In this document: in pieces, positions 44,640 through 57,051 of the stretch | Numbering within the stretch: the first letter of the stretch is position 1 | Layout of the letters: the number at the start of each line of letters is the position of its first letter | NCBI RefSeq assembly: GCF_009727055.1 | Contig: NC_052350.1 | Coordinates: 967,965-1,031,964, forward strand | Source of the DNA: Benincasa hispida | Lineage: Eukaryota > Streptophyta > Magnoliopsida > Cucurbitales > Cucurbitaceae | Length of the DNA: 64,000 nucleotides | Reading direction: 5' to 3' | Notes under the pieces: generated by a model | The model's input: only the letters and a program-made list of their open reading frames with translations | What the model was told of the DNA's origin: nothing | Databases searched by the model: none | Program-made: the position numbers and the translations under genes

Positions 44640-46303
44640 AATGGGCCCGTGTCCAGTGGCCTTTTGGAGCAACTCAGCGTCTAAGCCCATTTCAATATGG
44701 GCCTACTTCATTGATGGCCCAATATGAGTTTTGGGCCGAGTATGTTAATAATCTCATCAATAATTTTCAGATTAAAATAAGTTTTTTTGTTTTATAATAT
44801 TTTTGTCCCAACAATTTAGTCCTTAACTAAGGATTTAATCTTTATAATTTGAAATATGTAACAATATAGTATTTATTATAAAAAAATATCTTCAAAATTA
44901 AGTATAACTTTTGCTATGCAATATCTTAGTATTTGAATTTTAATCGTTTAGGAATTTATTTAATATAAGCTACAAATTTATGGACTAAATTTACAACTTA
45001 ACTGGTGAAAGCTTAAAAAATACTAAATAGAGAGCTTTGACTTTAACACTAGGTTTTTTTTTTCAATCTTATATATTAAATGACGAGGATAATAAGTTAG
45101 ATAATTAGTATATCTGAGTTAAATATTTATTTAGTTGTGAATTTAGAATTTAGATTATTTAGTATTGAATTAGCATTTTATGATTAATTATTTAATTTTA
45201 TCTTTCGTTTTTGTGTATGGCTATGAATAGCTACTTTTAGGATGTAATGAGAAATTTTGATAGTCATTTTAACGTAGAATTTATGTTTTGGGGAACGCTC
45301 TCTTAACTTTTAAATGAATTCACTTATTTGGTCATGGATTTGGCCTAAATTCCTTAACACGCTACATCATTTAACTAATATATATTCAAGGACTATTGGT
45401 TCTGTTTTTTGTTTTTTTGTTTTTTTTTTCATATTTCAATACTTTTGTTTAGTTAAAAGGGGGAAAGCCTGAAAAAAATAATAATTTTAAAAACACATAA
45501 ATGGACATGAAACACTTGCAATATTCCATGAAATTTACAGGCCCATATAGCAGCTCGACTTGAAGAATAATTTGAAGCCCAGTAAGTGAATTTCCAATAA
45601 ATCAATGCAAAATTATAAATATTGAAATGGTTAAACCGTAAAAAACAATAACGAACTTCCCATTTGTTAATAATAAAAGAATGATATTACAATAACATTA
45701 CTTTGACATTTTTATAAACGTTTCAAGCTACACTAAGGATATAATCTAAATTTTCAAACGAAAGTTAGGTGTAGCTGAACAACCGTGACTTAAAACAAAA
45801 AATTAGATTATCATATTGTTTTAAATCTCAATTTTTAGTTTAATTATAATTCTGAAACGTTGATTATAGGTGAAAACTAATATTGCAGTCTTCAAAATTA
45901 TAGAAAACATCAATTTAAACCCATAAATTTCAGGGGTTGTATATATTAATTTAAACTACTAATAATTGTATCGATTTAAACTTTAAATTTTAGTAAGTAT
46001 ATCGATTTACACATTCTGTAATATTTCATTTAGGAAAATCTCGTGTGAAGCTTACAATTGAATTAATTAAGGCCCTAAACTATCTTAAATAGACCAATTT
46101 AGACTATTATTCATAATGTCCTTTGTAGATCATCCATGTATTTATTCTAATCATCCACATTGTAAAATTGATATTTGAAGAAGTCCACACACGTTTATGA
46201 ATTAACGTATGGATGATTTTCAAAAGCAATTGTAACGAAGGGTTTATATTGATTGGCTTATGAAAATTTACAAGTTTAATTGATTCAAATTATATGTTGT
46301 AAC
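44640..46303. other. AT-rich intergenic region
   Basis: About 1.66 kb, low GC, with long A/T runs. I see no gene or recognised repeat in it. Confidence 0.6.
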
Positions 46304-46464
46304 TATTAAAAGGAAATTAGGGTTTATTCCTTATTATTATTTTCCTTTTTAAGTATTTTTCATTTATGCATTTTTCTTTATTGGTTTATTTATGTCTACT
46401 TATTTGCTTTTGTAGAAGGTTGATTATATACTCTGGATTACTCTAAATTATTCAATAATATACA
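46304..46464 (+). repeat. Left short LTR of Copia-4
   Basis: It is homologous to 57052-57210 over its full length, ending AATAATATACA ten bases before the primer site. Confidence 0.75.
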
Positions 46465-46781
46465 ATTTTAATATGGTATTAGAGCACTAGGTTTAGTCAT
46501 GTGGAACCTCAGCAGTCAAAGCCCCATCCGATTTCTACCTTCGTCAATAGTTACTGGAGGCAAACCCGTCGCCTGTTACCACGTGGGTTTTCTGATTGTT
46601 TGCCCTTTATCCTACTAGGCTTTCTTTTTCTTTTTTGTCACACCTCTGTTCATTAGATCCACTACTCATTGTTCAATAGCACCGTTCGTGTGCTCTTTGT
46701 TACCGTGGCGTACTTATATCTGTCCCTCTGTGCTCATAGGTATGCACTAGCCTTAAATCCATTGCAACCACCGACCACAAC

Positions 46782-48653
46782 TGTGATGCCCCAAAGTTTT
46801 GTCTTTTTTTTAAAAAAAAAAAAAAAATGGTGCTTAATTTTAGGAAAATGAAGAGGGATTAGGGTTATAAAGGTGTTGGGGGCCTTAGGATGCGTGCAAA
46901 AAGGAAAAAAAACGGAAAAAGGATATTTTTTTTCTTATTCTTTCTCCAGTTCGCGAACCCCCCCCCCCCCCCCTTCACTTCCAGTCGCCGATCGTTATTC
47001 TCTCTCGTCGCCGCTCGACTGCACCAACCGCGCCTCTTCGTCGATCGTTGTTTCCGTCAGTCGATAGCGTGCCTAGCCGAAGCCGTCGTCGAGCGCACAC
47101 TAGAAAAACAAATCCGTTGTCGACCGCGCAGCTGATCGTTTTTCTTCCTTGTCCGCTGCTCGACCTTTGGTTCCGGTCGTTAGCTTCGACCGCCTCAAGT
47201 TGCTCGACCGCGGGTCTCCAGCCACGCAAGCGTTTCAACCGCGTTGTGGACTTCCAATCGCGTCGAGTTCTTCTTCCGCCTCTGTTCGTCCATCGCGCGT
47301 CAGTTTTTCGTCGATAGCCGAAGCCCAACGCGCATCAGATCACTTACCTTGTTCAATCACGCACCAGAACAGTGCTGGTTGTTGCCGATTCGTGGTTGGT
47401 TTCGCCCAATTCTTCTGTTCGGGGTAAGTGTCGGTTCCCTTTTGGCAGTCCACTATCTTTTAAGATTTTTGGGCCTAAGCTAACTTCACCAGGGAATTTG
47501 TGATTGGTTTTAGAAATGTGCGGCAATGAAGGAAGTTTTCGAGCGGAGTAAGGTCAAGTTTTGAGGCAGTGCATTATCCTGAGGTAAGTGGTTTATTGTC
47601 GGTTGCCCTAAGATTTTTATAAGCCTGCTGAGATATTTTTATGTCATATATGAAATTGTGATGAAATCTGTTATGGGTAATTGTGCTGAATTTCAAGTAT
47701 TCATACTGTGATGAAGTTGGACGTAAGAGTTAAGGGGATACTATGATAAGGTGCATGAGTAGACTGAAGATAGTGGGTTTAGTTGATGTATGAGTATACT
47801 GTGATAAGGATTGATGTCTGAGTAGATTGTGAAACAGTTGAAGTATGGGTAACGGTGTTAAAGTTTGATATTGAGTCATGGCCTATTTGCATGCTTATGT
47901 CTGAGATTGTACTGACTATTTGTATGCTTATGTTCATATGAGATTTTAGTGGTTGTTAGTGTTTAAATTGGGCTATGCACATCGCATGTGTGAGCCTTCG
48001 GGCCCACACCCTATGCTTATGTACGGTGTCCTTTTTGGGATCACCACTCGTGTTTTATGCCTGTGACCTTTGTATCACTACTTAAGAAAGCGTGCCTTCG
48101 GGTTTACCCCTTATGCTTATGCCTATGCCTGTGTCTATAATGCCTTTGTGCATTTTGGTTTAATGGATAGACTAACCGATCACTGAGTGGGCCCAGTAGT
48201 GGGCTACTTACTGAATATATTTTTATACTTACCTTTTTCTTTCCCTTAGGTAACGGTAATGACAGACTGGCGCATGACAAGAGAGATCCGTGATCTGGCC
48301 ATTAGGACAATTTACTACTTCTGCATCTAGTATCATGTTTTGAAATCTGGATTAGGAGTTAAGTGTCTTACACTTTCATGCAAAATAAATCAATTTTATT
48401 ATTTGACTATTTGATGTCCTTTATTTTTTTTATTAAGTGGGGTTTAGGGGTACCTCGAATAGTAAATTATTTTATTTTATTTTGCTAAGTCTATTTATTA
48501 ATATTTAATTATGTTTTCATATCTTTGCTCATTTGAGCATTATTAAATAAAATTTGGCTCTTTTATTTGATGGTTTAAAAGAAATTGTACGATTAAGCCT
48601 ATGCATGCATGAAGTAACGTCCTAAAATGTAGTAGGAAACTAGGGTCGTTACA
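46782..48653 (+). repeat. 5' LTR of the chromovirus (about 1.87 kb)
   Basis: It has TG...CA ends. It contains A-rich and C-rich homopolymer runs (about 46808-46827 and 46958-46973) and a GC-rich, CpG-containing block (46970-47420) unlike its surroundings. It lacks the 75-bp duplication of the other LTR. Confidence 0.88.
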
Positions 48654-50130
48654 GTTGGTATCAAAGCCTAAGTTTTAGGTTTTGTAAACTGACTTACATC
48701 GTGAGTCTAATGTATTCCTTATGGCCACAAATGGATATTTCGTCATTGCCAGGTATGTTGTTTTAAAACCTTTAGGGAAATATATATATATATATATACA
48801 TATATATGAAATCCTACCTGTGTGTTATCGTTTGATGGTTTACCCTGCTAGCATGTATTAAAGTGTTGCGTGTGGTCACCAGGTATGGTACCACGAACTA
48901 AAGGAAGGGGAGTCGAGACAGGGTAGTTTGGGGCGGGACCGTCAACCTGCAAGAACCCGACGTGCAGAGCCAAAGAGGTGCGGGAATCCTACTACTCGTG
49001 ACCCCTCTAGGTAAACCTGGCGGAGGGTATAGACCAGAAGAATGGGCCTCGAGCCTTCTGACTGTGACCCACGAGGACCGTCGTCCCCATAAATTTCCAA
49101 TTAGAATATACGGTTATGGCTGTAGTATTAGGAAACGTCGTTCATGCAGGCCGTGGTGGGACAGTTAAGGGGAATGGTGGCCGAGCAGATCGTCCAGCAC
49201 GTACAGTCACAACAGACACCATTCTCGTCAGTCCCGTTACCATCAGTTCATAATCAGAATAGGGCCATGAGTTGGACCGTGGCAGGCCCTTCGTTGGAAG
49301 TTGTATATATGCGAGATTTCAAGAAGTATGATCCTTCAACGTTTCGGATCCTTAAAAGACCCCACAAATGCAGAATTGTGGTTGTCCACTGCTGAGGGGA
49401 TCTTCCAGTACATGAGGTGTCTAAAGGAGCAGAAGCTGCTGTGAGCCGCTTTCGTTCTCATCGACAATGCCAAGTGCTGATGGCGCTCGACTGAGAGAAT
49501 GATAGAAGCCGGTGGAGGCCAAGCCACATGGGATCAGTTCAAGGAGCGGTTTTATGAGAAGTACTTCTCTGCTCATGTGACGTATAACAAGCAGGCTGAG
49601 TTCATGAATTTGAAGCAGGGAACCATGACAGTAGAAAAGTATGAAGAGAAGTTTGACAAATTGTCTTGCTTTGCCCCTGCCCTGGTGTCTACCGAAGAAA
49701 AAAAGGTTGAAAGGTTTGTGCAAGGACTCCGAGACGGGGTGCGAGGCATTGTTCAAGCCCTTGAGCCTCTCACCTACGCCGCAGCCTTCCAAGAGGCAGC
49801 ACGCGTGGGTTGTCTTTCAGGGATAGAATTTCTGAAGTCCCTGACCGAGGTATTGGCCCCCGGCAGAAGAGGAAAGTTGAGCAAAAGGCTCCGGGACCTC
49901 CGCAGAAGGTCTAGAGTACAAGCAGGTCGGTAGGACATGCCAACGACAGACTACTACTTTATGAAGAGTTTGGAGAGATAGACCAGTGTGCAAGTCATAT
50001 GGGAAGCGTCATTATGGATGTTGTCTGATTGGCACGGGGAGATGCTTCAGATGTAAATAGATAGGGCATATGGCAAACCAATGCCCTAGTAGTGGTTCTG
50101 AAAGTGCGGGGGATCAGCCCCCGAGTTCGC
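48654..50130 (+). pseudogene. Chromovirus gag (broken)
   Basis: Frames 49144-49395 and 49499-49933 give gag text: SLEVVYMRDFKKYDPSTF, then TWDQFKERFYEKYFSAHV, FMNLKQGTMTVEKYEEKFDKL, VERFVQGLRDGVRG. A frame change near 49390-49500 joins them. The zinc knuckle near 50030-50095 reads CFRCK, stop (TAG), IGHMANQCPS, so the CCHC residues are present around one stop. An ATG-less 5' stretch from 48654 to 49140 is of leader type, with a TA microsatellite at about 48779-48799. Confidence 0.82.
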
Positions 50131-50149
50131 ATAAGGGTAGTTCAAACCG

Positions 50150-50534
50150 ACAACAGTAGCAGGGTCAGGTCTATGTCACCAGTCGTCGGGAAGCTGAACA
50201 CTTGGGAACAGTGGTGACAGGTACGCTCCCAATAGTGGGACACCATGCCTTGACGCTGTTTGACTCTGGCTCATCCCACTCTTTCATTTCTTCGTTGTTC
50301 GTAAAGCATGCCACGTTAGTTTTGGAACCTTTGGGTTATGTTTTGTCAGTGTCTACACCGTCAGGACAAATTATGATAGCAAGTGAAAAGATAAAAGAAT
50401 GCCAGTTAGAAATAGCAAACCGTACCCTTGATGTGACACTGATAATATTAGACATGCGTGATTTCGATGTAATTCTGGGCATGTATTGGTTGACTGCCAA
50501 CCATGCTAGTATAGACTGTTCTCGTAAGGAATGA
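50150..50534 (+). pseudogene. Chromovirus protease region
   Basis: The frame 50202-50534 has the retropepsin active site LFDSGSSHSFIS (DSG), the flap-side text VSVSTPSG-like, and the closing DFDVILGMYWLTANHA, where the usual DVILGMDWL aspartate is a tyrosine. It ends in a stop after CSRKE and overlaps the RT frame by 4 nt, probably by a frame change. Confidence 0.82.
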
Positions 50535-52060
50535 ATTTTAACCCCCTTAAAGAAGCCAGTTTTAAGTTCAAAGGGGTCGGGACAGTAGTTTTGCCCACGG
50601 TGATTTCCGCGGTTAAGGCCAAGAGATTGATTAACCAACGTATATGTAGTATATTGGCTAGCGTAGTTGACACAAGAGAAACCAAGGTTGCACTAACATC
50701 TGAACCAGTTGTGAGAGATTATCCCGATGCATTTCCAGAAGAACTTCCAGGGTTGCCTTCACCAAGGGAGATTTATTTTTCGATTGAACTACAGCCAGAC
50801 ACTATTCCTATATTCAAAGTGTCGTACAAAATGGGTTCGGCAAAATTGAAAGAATTGAAGGTTCAATTGCAGGAACTGCTTGATAAAGGATTCATACAAC
50901 CCAGTGTTTCTCCATGGGGTGCACCAGTGTTGTTTGTGAAGAAAAAGGATGGGTCACTACGTTTATGCATAGATTACAGGGAGTTGAATAAGGTGACCAT
51001 TAAAAATAAGTACCCGCTTCCTAGAATCAATGACCTGTTTGATCAGCTACAGGGTGCTACCGTATTTGCCAAGATTGACTTACGGTCAGGTTACCATCAG
51101 CTGAGGATCAGGAACAGTGATATTCCGAAGACTGCATTCCGATCTAGATACGGGCATTACGAGTTCATTGTAATGTCTTTTGGTCTGACCAATGCTCCAA
51201 TGGTATCCACGGATTTGATGAACCGGGTGTTCAAGGACTTCATAGACACCTTTGTAATCGTTTTTATTGATGACATTTTTTTATACTTCAAGACAAAGGT
51301 TGAACATGAGGAACATCTTAGGAAGGTCCTAGGAACACTGAGGGAAAACAAACTGTATGCTAACTTTTCAAAATGCGAGTTCTGGCTACGGAAGGTGTTC
51401 TTCCTTGGGCACGTGGTGTCGAAGGACGGGGTTTCAGCAGATCCAGATAAGATTGAGGTTGTTACCAATTGGCCCCGCCCTACAATGGTCAGTGAGGTGC
51501 ATAGCGTCCTAGGATTGGCTGGATATTATCGTAGGTTTGTAGAGAATTTCTTCAGCATAGCCACGCCATTGACCCAGCTAACCAAGAAGGGTGCTTTGTT
51601 TGTTTGGAGCAAAGCTTGCAAGGATAGTTTTCAGGACCTCAAGCAGAGGTTGGTTTCAGCTCCGGTTCTCACCGTACCAGACGGCTACGGGACCTTCATA
51701 ATCTATAGTGATGCTTCTAAGAAGGGTTTGGGTTGTGTGCTTATGCAACATGGTATGATGGTCGCCTATGCCTCCCGCCAGTTGAAGAACCATGAGCGCA
51801 ACGATCCTATCCACGAATTGGAATTGCCAGCGGTAGTGTTTACCCTGAAAATCTGGAGGCACTACTTCTATGGGGAAGAGATCAAAGTTTTCACTGACCA
51901 CAAAAGTCTAAAATACTTTTTCATCCAAAAATAGTTAAACATGAGGCAGCACAGGTGGCTCGATTTAGTAAAGGATTATGACTGCGAGATCCTCTACCAC
52001 CCAAGTAAGGCGAATGTGGTAGCTGATGCCCTCAGTTGAAAGGTAGCTCATCTGGCCGCC
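50531..52060 (+). pseudogene. Chromovirus reverse transcriptase and RNase H, 467-aa open frame
   Basis: The frame 50531-51934 is the longest TE frame in the window. RT boxes in order: [75 protein letters not shown], then [12 protein letters not shown] with the catalytic IDD. The thumb reads [19 protein letters not shown] and [14 protein letters not shown]. RNase H begins [18 protein letters not shown] and continues [15 protein letters not shown], where a TAG ends the frame. Beyond it NMRQHRW and NVVADALS continue, with a TGA after ADALS at about 52037. Both active sites look intact; the stops still prevent a full polyprotein. Confidence 0.92.
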
Positions 52061-52114
52061 TTGATCACTAAGCAGGTTCAGTTGTGTAAAGATCTGGAAT
52101 GAGTAAAGATTGCG

Positions 52115-53510
52115 GTGGCAATGGAGGAAGTCACTTCACAGCTAGCCCAGTTGATAATGCAACCCACCTTAAGGCAGCAGATTATTGATGCACAGCAGAG
52201 TGATCCCAACCTGGTTCAGAAGTGTTGTCAGGTAGAGTTAAGTCAGGCAAGTGAATTTTCTGTGTCAACGGACAAGGGTCTTTTGTATCAGGGACGGTTG
52301 TGCGTCCTAGCAGATGATGGCTTGAAAGGGGAACTGTCGGCAGAAGCTCATAACTCTCCATTCTCGATGCACCCAGGTAGTACCAAAATGTACCAAGATG
52401 TGAAACGGTATTACTGGTGGCCCAATATGAAAAGGGAGATAGCTGAATAAGTCAGTAGATGTTTAGTCTGTCGGTAGGTGAAGGCCCCGAGGCAGATGAT
52501 AGCAGGCTTGCTACAACCATTGGATGTAGCATAATGGAAATGGGAGAGCCTGGCTATGGATTTTATTACGGGGTTGCCCAGGACAACGAAGGGTTTCTCA
52601 ATGATTTGGGTTGTGATAGACAGAGTCAACAAGATGGCACATTTTATTCCAGGAAAGCCCACGTACGTGATGAGTAAGTGGGCTCAGTTGTACAATATGT
52701 CTACGCTGGTTCAAATCCAACTCGGCCCAATAGCAATTAGACCCGAGAATGCGATTGCATTATAAGGTCGCAATTGGGCTAAAATCATTTATTTTGGCTT
52801 TTTGACCCCTGAAGGAGATAGTAAGGTTGCATTGTGTGCCAATGTCAATTTTGTCCGACAAGGACCCTCATTTTCACCTCCAGTTTTTGGAAGAGCCTCT
52901 AGGCAGCTTTAGGGTCGCGGTTGAACTTCAGTACAACGTTTCACCCCTAAACTGATGGGCAAACAAAACGTTTAAATCAGATATTGGAGGACATGTTGCG
53001 CTCTCATGCATTGGAATTCTTAGAGGGTTAGGACTCCCACTTATATTTGGCAGAGTTTGCTTATAATAATAGCTATCACGCTACTATTGACATGTCGCCG
53101 TTTGAAGCTCTTTATGGCAGAGGATGCAGGTCTCTTGTTTTATGGGGTAGATTGGGGAGATGAAACTGGTGGGGACTGAGTTAGTGGAGTTGGCGAATGA
53201 AGTCATGCATAAGATCAAGGCTAGAATGCTAGCAGCACAAAGTAGACAAAAAAGTTACGTGGATGTTAGGCATAAAGATCTGAAGTTTGAAGCAGGTGAC
53301 AAGGTGTTCCTGAAAGTGGCGACGATGAAGAGTGTCTTGAGATTCGGGAAGAAGGGTAAGCTATGTCCGCCTTTTGTAGAGCCATTCGAGATTTTGGGAT
53401 GGGTCGGCTCTGTGGCTTACCGTTTGGCTTGCCTTCGTCCCTCTCCACAGTCCATAATGTATTTCATGTCTCGATGCCGAGGAAGTATTTAACGACCTAT
53501 CTCATGTGGT
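52115..53510 (+). pseudogene. Chromovirus integrase (broken)
   Basis: Frame 52115-52450 holds the zinc-finger part (RLCVLADDGLKGELSAEAHN, HPGSTKMYQDVKRYYWWPNM). The core begins MDFITGLPRTTKGFSMIWVV in frame 52556-52765 and breaks after MSKWAQLYN. Degraded core pieces continue to about 53150, and frame 53160-53492 gives the C-terminal part (KARMLAAQSRQKSYVDVRHK, FEAGDKVFLKV, GPF-like FVEPFEILGWVGSVAYRLA). Several frame changes make it inactive. Confidence 0.85.
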
Positions 53511-53519
53511 GGACTTTGA

Positions 53520-53712
53520 GCCCTTGCAACTGAATGAAAACTCAAGTTACGAGGAGAAGCCCGCGCAAGTTATGGCCAGGGAGGTGAAAGTTTTGCACAG
53601 TAAGGAGGTGCCACTAGTGAAAGTTCTGTGGAAGAACCATTAGTTTAAGGAAGCAACTTGGGAACGAGATGACGAGATGAGGGCACTACATCCAGAGCTT
53701 TTCCAGGATTAG
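53520..53712 (+). pseudogene. C-terminal chromodomain of the chromovirus integrase
   Basis: VMAREVKVLHSKEVPLVKVL, WKNH, stop, FKEATWERDDEMRALHPELF matches the integrase chromodomain that directs chromoviruses to particular chromatin. A TAG at 53641-53643 stands where glutamine is usual. Its presence assigns the element to the chromovirus branch; Tekay is my best guess of lineage. Confidence 0.82.
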
Positions 53713-53728
53713 AACTTTTGAGGACAAA

Positions 53729-53748
53729 AGTTTATTAAGGGGGAAGAG
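53729..53748 (+). other. Polypurine tract of the chromovirus
   Basis: AGTTTATTAAGGGGGAAGAG directly abuts the LTR start TGTGATGC. Confidence 0.85.
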
Positions 53749-53780
53749 TGTGATGCTCCAAAGTTTTGTCTTAAAAATAC

Positions 53781-53811
<31 letters not shown>

Positions 53812-55718
53812 TTGGTGGTTAATTTTAAGAAAAAGAAGAGAGGGTAGGGTTATAAAGGTGTTGGGGGGCCTTGGAATGAGTGCAAAAGAAAAAGAGAAAA
53901 AGAGATTTTTTTTTTTTCTTCTTCTTTCTCCAATTCGCGAAACCCCTCATTCACTTCCAGTCGTCGATCGTTCTTCTTCTCTGTGCCGCCACTCGACCGC
54001 ACTAGCCGCGCCTCTTCGCCGATCGTTGTTTCCATTCATCGACAGTGTTCCTAGCCGAAGCCGCCGTCGAGCACACACCAGAAGACAGAAATCTGTCATC
54101 GACCGCGCTCACCAATATTTTTCTTCCTTGTCCGCTGCTCGACCTTTGGTTTTGATCGTTAGCTTCGACCGTGGGTCTCTAGCCATGCAAGGGTTCCAGC
54201 CGCAATGTGGACTTCCAGCCGCGCTGAGTTCTTCTTCCGCCTCTGTTCGTCCTCCGCAAGTCAGTTTTCCATCGATAGCCGAAGCCCAGCGCGCGTCAGA
54301 TTGCTCACCTTGTTCGATCGTGCACCAGAACAGTGCTGGTTGTTGCCGATTCGTGGTTGGTTCCGCCCAATTCTTCTGTTCGGGATAAGTGTCGGTTCTC
54401 TTTTGGCAGCCCACTGTCTTTTGAGATTTTTGAGCCTAAGCTAACCTTCACCAGGGAATTTATGATTGGTTTCAGGAACGTGCGGCGGTGAAGGAAGTTG
54501 TCGAGCGGAGTAAGGTCTCGTTTTGAGGCAGTGCATTATCCTGAGGTAAAATGGTTTACTGCCGGTTGCCGTAAGATTTTATCGAGAAATTTTTATGTCA
54601 TATGTGAAACTGTGATGAAATCTGTTATGGGTAATTGTAATGAATTTGATGTGCTAAATTTCAAGTATTCATACTGTGATGAAGTTGTGATGAAGTTGGA
54701 CATAAGGGTTAAGGGGATACTGTGATAAGGTGATTGAGTAGACTGAGGATAGTTGGCTAATGTTGATGTATGAATAGACTATGAAAAGACTTGATGTATG
54801 AGTAGACTGTGAAACACTTGAAGTATGGGCAACAGTGTTAAAGTTTGATACTGAGTCATGGCCTTGGTTGCATGCTTATGTCTGAGATTGTACTGACTGT
54901 TTGTATGCTTATGTTCATATGAGATTTTAGTGGCTGTTAGTGTTTCCATTGGGCTATGTACATCGCATGTGTGAGCCTTCGGGCCCATACCTTATGCTTA
55001 TGTACGATGTCCTTTTTGGGATCATCACTCGTGTTTTATGCTTGTGACCTTTGTATCACTACTTATGAAAGCAAGCGTACCTCCGGGTTTGCCCCTTATG
55101 CCTATGGTCATGCTTATGTCTATGATGCCCTTGTGCATTTTGGTCCAATTGATAGACTAACAGATCACTCAGTGGGCCTAGTAGTGTGCTGCTTACTGAA
55201 TATATTTTTATACTCACCATTTTCTTTCTCTGTTTTTCAGGTAAGGGTAATGATAGACTGCCGCATGACAAGAGAGATCCGTGACCTGGCCCCATTTTCT
55301 TTCTCTGTTTTTCAGGTAAGGGTAATGATAGACTGCCGCATGACAAGAGAGATCCGTGACCTGGCCATTAGGACGATTCACTGCTTCCGCATCTAGTATC
55401 ATGTTTTGAAATTTGGTTTAGGAGTTAGGCGTCTTTCACTTTCATGCAAAATACATCAATTTTATTATTTGACTATTTAATTTTCTTCATTTTTTATTAA
55501 GTGGGGTTTAGGGGCACCCCGAATAGTAAATTATTTTATTTTATTTTGCTTTAGTTTATTTATTAATATTTAATCATATTTTCATATCTTTGCTCATTCT
55601 AGCATTATTAAATAAAATTTATCTCTTTTATTTGATGGTTTAAAAGAAATTGTACGATTAAGCTTATGTATGCATGAAGTAGCGTTATAGAATGTAGTAG
55701 GAAACTAGGATCGTTACA
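53749..55718 (+). repeat. 3' LTR of the chromovirus (about 1.97 kb)
   Basis: It aligns with 46782-48653 throughout, with many substitutions and length changes in homopolymers (an A run of about 29 at 53780-53808). It is longer mainly through a 75-bp tandem duplication at 55217-55366. Confidence 0.88.
55217..55366 (+). repeat. 75-bp tandem duplication in the 3' LTR
   Basis: The unit begins CCATTTTCTTTCTCTG at 55217 and repeats from 55292 (GGTAAGGGTAATGATAGACT, CCGCATGACAAGAGAGATCC). The other LTR has one unit, so the duplication arose after insertion or in assembly. Confidence 0.88.
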
Positions 55719-57051
55719 ACCGCTGCTACCCATTCGCGCTTATGTCGTTCATATATTCCTTTGTCGTCCTCTGCCATGCGTCTATGTTTGTGTATCAGAT
55801 TGTATATATCTGCGGGCATCTTCTGCACTGCAAATCTGTCTTGTAGCAACTTTGCTCCATTTAGATCTGTGCACCAACCATCACCCCTCGATCGCCCCTG
55901 TTACAGATTTGACAACAGATCCGCTCTTCCACCTAGTGGTGTTCGTGGGTTGGGTTAGATTGGGTTGAATGAATTTGTAGACCCAACTTAATTGTTCGGA
56001 TTATAAATTTCATCAACCCAAATAACCCTCATTAAAAAATGAACTCAATCCAAATCAACCATGAAACATTTGGGTTGGGTTGGTTCAGGTTACTCGGGTC
56101 AATTATTTATATTTATGTTATAGAAGAAAGTAAAATGTTAATGCGTACAAATTTGATTTAATTATTTTCAACTAATGTTCAATTTATACAATGTAAAATC
56201 TCTTTCTAAAGTGCTAAAAAACTAATTTTAAAAGTTGTCGGATAATAAATTATAAAAGAAAAACTAATGAAATTAAATAAAACTAAAAAAATATATATGT
56301 ATCTAATTGTATCATAAGTATAAAAAATATACATTTTAAAGATAATAATTAAGTTCGGGTTGGTTCGAGTTATTTAAGTGAATCTATGAACTAGCCAAAC
56401 CCATAAAATTTTCAATATTTGACCCCAACACAAGTCAAAAGAGTTAGTAACCCAACTCAAACTGCACAGATTGGGTGTATTTTTTTTCCAGGTCATCGGA
56501 TTTTTTTAACTCTTTTACTTCCACCTTAGGTTTGCGTCGCTCACAATGGGTTTCATTCGATCTTCAAAATCCTTCAATTTCACGTCGCTCTATTGTCTGT
56601 CCATTGTGAGTTAATTGATTCCATTGTGGTTTAAGGGTTTTAAAAATTGGTTTGATTTAATTAGTTAGGTTCACTCAGTATGGTGTGGTTAGTTGGTATA
56701 ATTTGGTTCATTTGCAGGGCAAATCTCCTTTTGCACAGAAGTCTTTGTTCCATTTCCAATTCGACCATTCGGGTTTTGTTGGAGATCTTTGTGAGGTTCT
56801 TTGTTCTAGCTTAGAAGTTATTGTTCGTTCTTCGTAGGTTTTGATATGGATATCTACATGAGAATCAATGTTTCTAGTTCAAAAGGTTCTTGATTTTGCT
56901 ATTTGTGGGTTTTCGTTTCAACCTAGAAGTTCTTCGTATTTTGGCTCTTCGTGGATTTCTGTTTCCATCCTAGACCTGCTGATTTATTTCGGAAGTTATC
57001 TTTGCAAACTCAAGTTGTTCGCCAATCTACCATGTTGAGTTTGAGGGAGGG
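55719..57051 (+). other. Right internal part of Copia-4, including a GGGTTGGGTT-rich repeat
   Basis: No pol domain is readable. The section 55930-56480 starts GTTCGTGGGTTGGGTTAG and ends near AACCCAACTCAAACTGC, inverted relatives of each other, and is AT-rich between; it looks like a separate short non-autonomous element, family unknown. The section 56500-57051 is T-rich leader-like DNA ending in the polypurine tract. Confidence 0.5.

Larger units (their letters stand above)
46782..55718 (+). mobile_element. Chromodomain Ty3/Gypsy element (chromovirus, Tekay-like), complete but inactive
   Basis: LTRs 46782-48653 and 53749-55718 share the start TGTGATGC[CT]CCAAAG and the end TCGTTACA. The primer site TGGTATCAAAGCC lies at 48656-48668. 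Gag, protease, RT-RNase H, integrase and a C-terminal chromodomain follow in Gypsy order, then the polypurine tract AAGGGGGAAGAG. It is inserted into Copia-4. The left flank ends ACAAC and the right flank begins ACCGC, so an exact target duplication is not seen. Stops and frameshifts break pol. Confidence 0.88.

Noticed and set aside
46873..47483. Several overlapping open frames in the left chromovirus LTR, and the matching 212-aa frame at 53750-54388
   Set aside because: They arise from a GC-rich LTR block present in both LTRs and include translated homopolymers; not a gene.
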